A stretch of DNA of 6,880 nt from Chlamydiota bacterium. Lineage in GTDB: Bacteria > Chlamydiota > Chlamydiia > Chlamydiales > SLFE01. Positions 1 through 5,290 of this stretch are shown here, in pieces. Position 1 is the first letter of the stretch. Each line of letters opens with the position of its first letter. The DNA is taken from contig JAAKFL010000097.1 of the NCBI GenBank assembly GCA_011065065.1, forward strand, positions 1-6,880, written 5' to 3'. The position numbers were made by a program, and so were the translations under genes. A model generated the notes under the pieces. The model saw only the letters and a list, made by a program, of their open reading frames with translations, ran no database searches and was not told where the DNA came from.

Positions 1-15
1 TTTTGGTAAAAATAT

Positions 16-104
16 CAGGATTAACAGGATCGTAAACGACAGGATAAACAGGATATAGGAGAAGGATCCTGTTTATCCTGTCGTTTACGATCCTGTTAAT
101 CCTG
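16..104. terminator. 39-bp perfect inverted repeat, probable bidirectional terminator
   Basis: Positions 16-54 are the exact reverse complement of 66-104, with an 11-nt loop at 55-65. On the plus strand the stem is followed by seven Ts (105-111). On the minus strand it is followed by a T-rich stretch (complement of 1-15). It lies 42 bp past the stop codon of the minus-strand symporter gene, so it can end that transcript, and it could also end an unseen plus-strand gene to the left. The arm is much longer than an ordinary terminator stem. It is built from four CAGGAT units (16-21, 25-30, 40-45, 49-54), linked by TAA, a 9-nt spacer and AAA. Termination is inferred; the symmetry and T tracts are visible directly. 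Confidence 0.75.
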
Positions 105-146
105 TTTTTTTATCGTCAAGAAAGAGATGTGTAGAGTTGTAATGGT

Positions 147-1451
147 TTACTCTTCACTGAGATAAAACGAGACATCTCGACGTAACTTGAAGATGCCCCA
201 TCCATTCAGAATCAACAACATCATCTGAATAATCGACATAATGGTCAAGGCTTGACGGCTTTCGAGAAATGTAAATGAGATAAAAAATAATGTTGCAAAT
301 ACATAAAACAACTTCCGTCCATGTTGAGGGGATAAGAACTCCGCACACTTCATCCCTACGCAAAAATAGGCAATGATTGTGGAATACCCCAATGACAAGA
401 TAAATAAAGGCATAAAATAATTCATGTAAGGAAAATATTGTGACAAAGCCATCTGAACCAAAAGTGATTCATGAATCGGCATTGTCCAAACATCAGTCAC
501 CAAAATCAACAACACACTTGTTGTACACACAACAAAAATATCTAAAAACAGATCAATGAAAATCAGTGACGACTGTCTTTCCGGAACCTGAGAACTACTT
601 TCACTATAAATCACCGCAGCATATCCAATTCCCACATCACTTGCATAACAACCACGCCTTATCCCTTGCGTAATCGTGATCATCAATGTACTTCCGACAA
701 ATCCCCCAACTGCAGCATGTCCAGTAAATGCTGATGTGAAAACAGTGGCAATTGCTTCTGGAAGCTTGCCAAAATTATTCAGCAATATCCAAAGTCCCAT
801 ACTGATAAAGATCAAAATAAAAATCGGAATAACAGCACTACATATTTTCCCAACACGCTTGACTCCACCACTCCCAGCATAAATCACAAACATCAATAAA
901 ACAAAAGCCACAGCAAAAACATTCAATCCAAAGTTGGCACTCAGACTTTCCGTCACAATCCGAAACTGATAAATTTCGACACCATAAACACACAGCAGCA
1001 AAGCCACTGCCATGGGAGCCCACATCCCTTTAAAGACCCGCTGTAAAAAATACATGGGACCACCGTCATAACTCCCCTCTTCATTCTTGATCCGATAACG
1101 CATTCCCAAATAGACTTCGGAATACTTCATCACCATCCCTAAAATCGCTGTCACCCAAACCCAAAAGAGAGCTCCCGGCCCACCTATCTGAACAGCCGTG
1201 CAAATCGCGACAATGTTTCCAATTCCAATGCATCCACCCAAACAGGCAAAAAACGCATTCAATGGATGAACTCCCACTCGCTTCTCTTTCGCAGGCTTAA
1301 AATAACCAATAAATATTTTTGCCGCCTCGGGAAAACGACGAATTTGAGCAAAACCCGATATAAAAGAAAGCCACAAACCTAATAAAATAATAATCGGAAA
1401 GCCCACATAGGCCCAAATCATATCATCAAATAAATCAATATAATCAAACAT
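147..1451 (-). CDS. AGCS-family sodium:alanine/glycine symporter
   Basis: This is a 434-aa polytopic inner-membrane protein of the alanine-or-glycine:cation symporter (AGCS) family, which imports small neutral amino acids with Na+. Visible family landmarks are the GxGNI segment (residues 76-80), GGPGALFWVWV at 90-100 followed by a GM..K motif (105-109), and a DGGPMYF motif at 129-135. About ten hydrophobic helices cover the chain, and the length is close to the usual 440-490. The segment that normally reads like GLFSNEAGMGSAP is here GCYASDVGIGYAA (267-279), so the substrate may differ. The ATG at 1449-1451 is preceded by only a weak GGAA-type ribosome site. It lies 31 bp downstream of the Tsr3-like gene on the same strand and is probably co-transcribed with it, although a TATAAT-like box lies in the gap. 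Family assignment is firm; the substrate is inferred. Confidence 0.9.
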   Translation of the reverse strand: MFDYIDLFDDMIWAYVGFPIIILLGLWLSFISGFAQIRRFPEAAKIFIGYFKPAKEKRVGVHPLNAFFACLGGCIGIGNIVAICTAVQIGGPGALFWVWVTAILGMVMKYSEVYLGMRYRIKNEEGSYDGGPMYFLQRVFKGMWAPMAVALLLCVYGVEIYQFRIVTESLSANFGLNVFAVAFVLLMFVIYAGSGGVKRVGKICSAVIPIFILIFISMGLWILLNNFGKLPEAIATVFTSAFTGHAAVGGFVGSTLMITITQGIRRGCYASDVGIGYAAVIYSESSSQVPERQSSLIFIDLFLDIFVVCTTSVLLILVTDVWTMPIHESLLVQMALSQYFPYMNYFMPLFILSLGYSTIIAYFCVGMKCAEFLSPQHGRKLFYVFATLFFISFTFLESRQALTIMSIIQMMLLILNGWGIFKLRRDVSFYLSEE

Positions 1452-1473
1452 TTATATTTCCAATATAATTTAA

Positions 1474-1479
1474 ATTATA
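1474..1479 (-). promoter_or_regulatory. Possible -10 box upstream of the symporter gene
   Basis: Read on the minus strand these bases are TATAAT. A second candidate pairs TTGTTA (1484-1489) with TATATT (1462-1467) at 16-nt spacing. The second candidate would leave only a few untranslated bases. The region is very AT-rich, so chance matches are likely. If one is real, the symporter gene has its own promoter as well as read-through from the gene upstream. Confidence 0.2.
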
Positions 1480-1482
1480 AAA

Positions 1483-1953
1483 CTAACAATTTACAAAATT
1501 ATTTAACACTATAAACTTTTCTTTCCAGTAATAATGATCTAATAGTCCCTCGGTCTCACGTCCCATGATGTGATAGGCCACAAAGAGAGCTTCTACAGAA
1601 GCCAAGCCTATTTCGGGGTCGGAACAGTCCTCTTGCTTCCTTGGGTAGGCGGTCCGATAGTGCTTGGGCAGAGAACGTCTGAGGACCCCGTTTAAGCTTG
1701 ATTTTGACTGCTTGATCATCACCTCTGCATACCGCCACGTGGCATCGAAAACGCACAGTCCTCTCCCAGCATCATCCGAAGTCAGAACAGGGGCATCCAT
1801 ATCGAGCAAAATGTACCCCTTTAAATTGGGCAAAGTTTGAGTCGGATAAGAAAAAAATTGAAAATCAGGACGATTTTCTAGACCTGTTAAACTACATTTT
1901 TTGAGATTTTCTCGTCGATGACGATAAATCACAGTAGGTGGATAATCTTGCAT
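1483..1953 (-). CDS. Tsr3/DTW-superfamily (DUF367-like) protein, probable RNA aminocarboxypropyltransferase
   Basis: A 156-aa soluble protein. Its C-terminal half resembles the Tsr3/DUF367 and DTW-domain group of SPOUT-like enzymes, which move the 3-amino-3-carboxypropyl group of S-adenosylmethionine onto RNA (Tsr3 on small-subunit rRNA, DTW proteins on tRNA uridine). Landmarks are CVFDATWRYAEVM (67-79, matching the D-x-x-W core), RRSLP (92-96), TAYPRK (101-106), LASVEAL (117-123) and YYWKEKFIVLN (141-151). The last matches the F/Y-x-W-G-x-x-F-x-x-x-N ending of Tsr3, except that the usual G is K. The start is fixed: an in-frame TGA lies five codons upstream with no other start between. The ribosome site is weak (GAAGA, about 10 nt away). 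It is divergent from the thioredoxin gene and upstream of the symporter gene. It was recognised by motif only, and the RNA target is unknown. Confidence 0.6.
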   Translation of the reverse strand: MQDYPPTVIYRHRRENLKKCSLTGLENRPDFQFFSYPTQTLPNLKGYILLDMDAPVLTSDDAGRGLCVFDATWRYAEVMIKQSKSSLNGVLRRSLPKHYRTAYPRKQEDCSDPEIGLASVEALFVAYHIMGRETEGLLDHYYWKEKFIVLNNFVNC

Positions 1954-1975
1954 TAATCGAGATCTTCATTTAAAA

Positions 1976-2013
1976 TTGGTACCAAGATCATAACGCAAAA
2001 AATGATTATGATC
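1976..2013. promoter_or_regulatory. Two dyad-symmetric elements in the divergent promoter region (possible operators)
   Basis: The 83 bp between the divergent Tsr3-like and thioredoxin genes hold two adjacent symmetric elements. The first is the perfect 10-bp palindrome TTGGTACCAA (1976-1985). It is followed at once by the inverted repeat GATCATAA (1986-1993) / TTATGATC (2006-2013) with a 12-nt centre. The second lies just upstream of the thioredoxin ribosome site. The symmetry is visible directly; a regulator-binding role is inference, and no convincing -35/-10 pair was found. Confidence 0.35.
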
Positions 2014-2023
2014 AAAGTAAAAT

Positions 2024-2030
2024 AGGAGGT
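2024..2030 (+). promoter_or_regulatory. Strong Shine-Dalgarno site of the thioredoxin-fold gene
   Basis: AGGAGGT lies 6 nt before the ATG at 2037. This is the best ribosome site in the window. It fixes the start and suggests efficient translation. Confidence 0.85.
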
Positions 2031-2036
2031 TTCCTA

Positions 2037-2480
2037 ATGAAACTCATTAATATTAAGTTCGCTACATTTCTAATTTGTCTATTTATGGTTTCTTCATCGT
2101 ATGCCGCCATACAATGGCAAACAGATTATCCAAAATCTCTTCAGCAGGCCAAAGCTGAGTCTAAGCCAGTTTTATTATTCTTTACTGGATCTGACTGGTG
2201 TGGTTGGTGCAAGAAGCTCGATAAAGAAGTTTTTCAAACAAATGAATTTGAATCGGCAATGGGAGACAAGTTGGTCTATGTTGAATTGGATTATCCTCTT
2301 TCATCAAATCAGGATACCAAAACAAAACAGCAAAATGAGCAGTTGAAGAATAAGCATAACATCAAAGGATACCCGACAGTGATCCTGATTGATGCCAACG
2401 AGAAAGTTCTGGGCCAAACTGGATACAAAGCTGGCGGTGGCAAGAAATATGCTGATCATCTTTCCCAGATGATCCGGTAA
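2037..2480 (+). CDS. Secreted thioredoxin-fold protein (DsbD-C/thioredoxin_7-like)
   Basis: A 147-aa thioredoxin-fold protein with an export signal. Residues 1-23 form a signal peptide: a lysine-containing start, a hydrophobic core at 8-18, and SSSYA before a likely cleavage after A23. This places the mature protein in the periplasm. The redox site is WCGWC with C55 and C58, followed by KK. The cis-proline loop is GYPTV with P113. The KPVLLFFTGSDWCGWC style resembles the thioredoxin_7 and DsbD-C-terminal groups rather than cytoplasmic TrxA. It probably reduces or exchanges disulfides in envelope proteins, which would suit a chlamydia-like envelope rich in cross-linked cysteine proteins (inference). 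It is a single-gene unit with its own strong ribosome site and terminator, divergent from the Tsr3-like gene. From memory, Chlamydia encodes a small protein of this kind annotated as thioredoxin disulfide isomerase. Confidence 0.88.
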   Translation: MKLINIKFATFLICLFMVSSSYAAIQWQTDYPKSLQQAKAESKPVLLFFTGSDWCGWCKKLDKEVFQTNEFESAMGDKLVYVELDYPLSSNQDTKTKQQNEQLKNKHNIKGYPTVILIDANEKVLGQTGYKAGGGKKYADHLSQMIR

Positions 2481-2488
2481 TTTTCCAT

Positions 2489-2523
2489 GAAGGCGCGCGT
2501 TCTGATTGCGCCTTCTTTTTTTT
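2489..2523 (+). terminator. Rho-independent terminator of the thioredoxin-fold gene
   Basis: GAAGGCGC (2489-2496) pairs perfectly with GCGCCTTC (2508-2515) across an 11-nt loop, and eight Ts (2516-2523) follow. It begins 8 nt past the TAA stop. This is a classical GC-rich stem with a T tract, and it separates the thioredoxin gene from the phosphatidyltransferase gene downstream. Confidence 0.93.
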
Positions 2524-2572
2524 ATTTACTTTTTGCAGTAGTGATGTTAGATTTTGTCCAAACTAGCGAGAG

Positions 2573-3169
2573 ATGCCGGTGACGATTGCCAACTTTCTGA
2601 CAATTTTGCGATTATTGATCAGTCCCTTCTTTTTACTGATTTACATTTACCCGAAATATTTCTACGTCACCCCCTTCACACTTCCGTTTGTGCTCCTTTT
2701 CCTCTTTTTAGTGATGGAACTTTCCGATTTATTTGATGGCTATGTGGCTCGCAAGTATGATCAGGTCACTGATTTAGGAAAGCTATTGGATCCTATGGCG
2801 GATAGCATTACTCGCACCTCGGCCTTTTTAACCTTTACTCAAGCCCCTGTTCATTTGCCAATTCTTTTTGTGTTTATCTTTTTGTATCGCGATTCAGTGG
2901 TGAGCACTTTAAGGACCATTTGTGCATTAAGAGGTTATGCATTAGCGGCGAGATCGAGTGGCAAGATTAAGGCTGTGATTCAGGCTGTGGCGATTTTTGT
3001 GATTCTAGCAGCGATGATTCCCCATTCTTTGGGTGGGATTAGTGATTTTACACTCAATGCCTTAGCGACTGTTGTGGCGGGCGTGGCTGCCTTATACTCC
3101 ATGTATTCAGGAGTGGAGTATATTGTCGTCAACCGGCAATATTTGGTGCAGATGTTGGGGAAAGATTAA
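2573..3169 (+). CDS. pgsA: CDP-alcohol phosphatidyltransferase (phosphatidylglycerophosphate synthase type)
   Basis: A 198-aa membrane enzyme of the CDP-alcohol phosphatidyltransferase family. PgsA joins CDP-diacylglycerol to glycerol-3-phosphate, giving phosphatidylglycerol phosphate and CMP, the first committed step to phosphatidylglycerol. The complete catalytic signature is present with correct spacing: D52, D55, G56, A59, R60, G69, D73 and D77. The four aspartates bind metal and catalyse. About six hydrophobic helices are visible, and the N-terminus (IANFLTILRLLISPFFL) is typical of PgsA. The start is fixed: an in-frame TAG sits three codons upstream with no other start between. The ribosome site is poor (GAG directly before the ATG). 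The stop codon is the first three bases of a 14-bp palindrome. Phosphatidylserine or cardiolipin synthase members share the signature, so the acceptor alcohol is inferred. In Chlamydia, a pgsA-type gene adjoins glgA. Confidence 0.85.
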   Translation: MPVTIANFLTILRLLISPFFLLIYIYPKYFYVTPFTLPFVLLFLFLVMELSDLFDGYVARKYDQVTDLGKLLDPMADSITRTSAFLTFTQAPVHLPILFVFIFLYRDSVVSTLRTICALRGYALAARSSGKIKAVIQAVAIFVILAAMIPHSLGGISDFTLNALATVVAGVAALYSMYSGVEYIVVNRQYLVQMLGKD

Positions 3170-3180
3170 GTGGCCACTTA
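3167..3180. repeat. 14-bp perfect palindrome overlapping the pgsA stop codon
   Basis: TAAGTGGCCACTTA is identical to its reverse complement, and its first three bases are the stop codon of the phosphatidyltransferase gene. Its core, AGTGGCCA, recurs at both outer ends of the large palindrome at 5145-5290. As a hairpin it would have at most five base pairs, so it is not a convincing terminator. Confidence 0.6.
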
Positions 3181-3186
3181 TCCACA
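3178..3186 (+). other. Single DnaA-box consensus match
   Basis: TTATCCACA is an exact match to the classical DnaA-binding consensus. It overlaps the end of the 14-bp palindrome in the gap after pgsA. I saw no cluster of further boxes and no dnaA or dnaN neighbour, so it does not mark an origin by itself. Confidence 0.25.
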
Positions 3187-3338
3187 GGTAAATTTCATCG
3201 CTAATTTTCTTCACAAAATCATTAAAAATCTGGGCTTTTTTGCCTAAAACCTTGAAGAAATAGAGTAAAAATAACCAATTTCTGTTCTCACCCCCTTATT
3301 ATTCAAATATTTGTTATAGATAAAAAAATGAGGGTATT
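3187..3338 (+). other. Intergenic leader of the sensor gene
   Basis: This AT-rich gap has no gene. It holds an 8-bp inverted repeat (3206-3213 / 3253-3260) that encloses a small five-pair stem (3231-3235 / 3242-3246, one G-T pair). A TATAGA sequence at 3315-3320 could be a -10 box, but no matching -35 element was found. A ribosome site GAGGG (3330-3334) lies 4 nt before the ATG at 3339. No strong terminator for pgsA is visible, so read-through into the sensor gene is possible. Confidence 0.35.
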
Positions 3339-5147
3339 ATGTTCAATAGGTTTTTCTTAGAATGGAAAATACAGTACCCATTATTTCGATGGGTGGTAAA
3401 TCTTATCTTGGCCATCATTGTTTTTATTGCCGCCATGATCGGGGGGTCTCTCGGAATAAAAGGGATAGCACTTGAGTTTTCTCTCATTTGGCCTGCGGCT
3501 GGAATTTCACTAGCAGCAGTACTTTTATTTGGTTTTAGGGTATTACCCGGAGTTTTTCTGGGTAATTTCTGCTATAATTTCCTCCAACTTTATGCCCCTG
3601 CTCCCTTGATTCTTGATGATATTATCGTGGCCGGATTCGTTTCCCTGGGGTCTACATTTCAAGCCTTCTTGGGAGGATATATTATCAGAAGATACACTCT
3701 CGATGAATATTTCAATTCGTTGAAAGATGTCCTAATTTTTCTAATTCCTGCAGGCCTATTAACTTGTGTGATTGCCAGTACCATAGGGAATTTTGCTGTC
3801 TTTTTATATGGCGGACTTTTTGAAAAAGACATTCTCTATACTTGGGTAACTTTCTGGCTTGGGGATCTGACGGGCGTTTACATTTTCACACCGTTACTGG
3901 TCATTTGGGCTTTAGAAAAGCCTAGTAAGACACAAAAGAAATACGTGATCGAAGCGATCCTCATCCTAATATTTTTCATTATTATCAGCTACGCAACCTT
4001 CGTATTGAATTACCGATTTACGCACTTGTATCTACCACTCTGTATTTGGGCTGCTTTTCGCTTTTCCATGCACGGGGCTACCTTAATGGTCTTCCTCACC
4101 AGCGTTCTCACAATACTTCTTACATCTTTAGGTTTTGGACCTTTCGTTCCCACACCCTCTGTCATCAATCCCCTGCTCTTTTTGGTTAGCTTTTTGGGGG
4201 TGATTGTATCGACGTCTTTAATCTTGGCAGCGGTCATAAAAGAGCGGGAACAATCAAGTATAATTTTAGAGAAAAGTAATTATGAACTCCAGGAAGAAGT
4301 GCATAATAAGCTGGAAGAAATCCGGGATATCTATCACGAAATGTTTCTCAAAGAGAAACATGCATCTATAGGAATCAAGACATTTGAAATCACAAAACAC
4401 ATCCTTTTTTATCTGAATAAGATTCGAGATTTGGCAAAAGAGAGTTTTCAACCAATCAACACTCTTGAAGAGGGTTTGAAACATGAGATAAAAGTTCTTT
4501 CTTCGAAACTTGCCCCAAGCTTCCAAAAAGAATTAAAAAAAATCGATAGAATCATGAACTTAATCTTGCAATCAGAAGAACACGCGAATCGGATCGCAAA
4601 AATGATCCAAGAACACATCGCACAATCATCCAAAGAAAAATTGGGTATCAAAATTGTGAACTTGCATACTATTCTAAATAAACGTCTAAAGGAAGCTTTA
4701 GAAACGATGCAACAGCTAGATGAGACATTTATCTTAAGTGTTGAAAAGAAATATGACCGAAATGTCACCTCCATCACAGCGCTTCCATGGGAATTAGCGT
4801 ATGCTTTCGATCAATTTATCAACCACGCGCTTCAGTCCATGAGATACAAACGGGAACAACTGGGTGAAAGTTATCAACCAAAGCTTGAAATCAATACCCG
4901 TGCGACTAGCAACGGGTGTAATATCGTGATTAAAGATAATGGTAAAGGTGTTACAGAAAAGGAGCTGGAAACATTGTTCACCCCCTTCCAAGAAAAAGAG
5001 CTCGTCACAGGGGAACGTGGTTTTGGACTCTCCCTCGCCTACGACATTATCGTCGATATTCACCATGGAGAGGTCCAGGTAGATTCAAAAGAGGGATTTT
5101 ACTTTCACTTGACGGTAAAACTCCCTACCCATCCCTACACGACCTAG
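3339..5147 (+). CDS. MASE1-domain membrane sensor with a histidine-kinase-like C-terminus (atypical H and N boxes)
   Basis: A 602-aa membrane protein. Residues about 18-301 form a MASE1 sensory domain of some 8-10 helices, with the family segments SLIWPAAGISLAA (48-60), FRVLPGVFLGNF (66-77) and FWLGDLTGVYIFTPLL (172-187). A coiled coil (about 302-340) leads into a DHp-like helix and a HATPase_c domain (about 480-596). The ATP-site boxes G1 (DNGKGV, 533-538), F (FTPF, 547-550) and G2 (RGFGLSLA, 560-567) are good. The H box is not: where relatives read IAHEI, this protein has ITKHI (351-355), so lysine replaces the acceptor histidine and a histidine (H354) sits one place later. The N box is QFINHA (492-497) instead of the usual NLINNA. 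ATP binding is likely, but classical autophosphorylation is doubtful. No response regulator is in the window. The ligand is unknown. Confidence 0.85.
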   Translation: MFNRFFLEWKIQYPLFRWVVNLILAIIVFIAAMIGGSLGIKGIALEFSLIWPAAGISLAAVLLFGFRVLPGVFLGNFCYNFLQLYAPAPLILDDIIVAGFVSLGSTFQAFLGGYIIRRYTLDEYFNSLKDVLIFLIPAGLLTCVIASTIGNFAVFLYGGLFEKDILYTWVTFWLGDLTGVYIFTPLLVIWALEKPSKTQKKYVIEAILILIFFIIISYATFVLNYRFTHLYLPLCIWAAFRFSMHGATLMVFLTSVLTILLTSLGFGPFVPTPSVINPLLFLVSFLGVIVSTSLILAAVIKEREQSSIILEKSNYELQEEVHNKLEEIRDIYHEMFLKEKHASIGIKTFEITKHILFYLNKIRDLAKESFQPINTLEEGLKHEIKVLSSKLAPSFQKELKKIDRIMNLILQSEEHANRIAKMIQEHIAQSSKEKLGIKIVNLHTILNKRLKEALETMQQLDETFILSVEKKYDRNVTSITALPWELAYAFDQFINHALQSMRYKREQLGESYQPKLEINTRATSNGCNIVIKDNGKGVTEKELETLFTPFQEKELVTGERGFGLSLAYDIIVDIHHGEVQVDSKEGFYFHLTVKLPTHPYTT

Positions 5148-5290
5148 TGGCCATTTTTTTCACAGAGAAACACAGAGTCTGGCACAGAGTAACACAGAGA
5201 AATGTTCTGATCCAATTCGTTATTGAAGTCCACATCTCTGTGTCACTCTGTGCCAGACTCTGTGTTTCTCTGTGAAAAAAATGGCCACTA
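5145..5290. repeat. 146-bp near-perfect palindrome joining the stop codons of two convergent genes
   Basis: Positions 5145-5200 are the reverse complement of 5235-5290 at 55 of 56 positions. The only mismatch is A5191 against C5244, and the loop is 5201-5234 (34 nt). The outermost three bases on each side are the TAG stops of the sensor gene and of glgA. Each arm starts TAGTGGCCA and T7, then has four CACAGAG units (5161-5167, 5171-5177, 5183-5189, 5193-5199) linked by AAA, a 5-nt spacer and TAA. It may stop both converging transcripts. However, the T tract precedes the repeat units on each strand and pairs with an A tract, so it is not a standard intrinsic terminator. A small non-autonomous mobile element is an alternative: TA dinucleotides lie at the tips, as IS630/Tc1-type insertions would leave. 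Confidence 0.9.

Noticed and set aside
16..104. CRISPR array because of the regular CAGGAT repeats
   Set aside because: Units are 6 bp with 3-9 nt spacers arranged as an inverted repeat. There are no spacer-sized unique segments and no cas genes.
154..1023. Short alternate frames within the symporter gene on both strands
   Set aside because: They overlap a full-length AGCS gene, and their composition and lack of motifs mark them as shadows.
2554..2736. 60-aa plus-strand frame overlapping the start of pgsA
   Set aside because: It lies mostly in another frame of the conserved PgsA N-terminus and has no motif. The PgsA frame carries the full catalytic signature.
3231..3246. Terminator for pgsA (TGGGC-T6-GCCTA)
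   Set aside because: The stem has only five pairs including a G-T, the T run is in the loop, and no T tract follows.
4010..5066. Minus-strand open frames of 75-109 aa inside the sensor gene
   Set aside because: They are antisense shadows of a well-supported coding frame, with no recognisable domain.
5154..5160. Standard intrinsic terminator for the sensor gene using the T7 run
   Set aside because: No GC-rich hairpin precedes the T run. The T run is part of the palindrome stem and pairs with A7 on the other arm.
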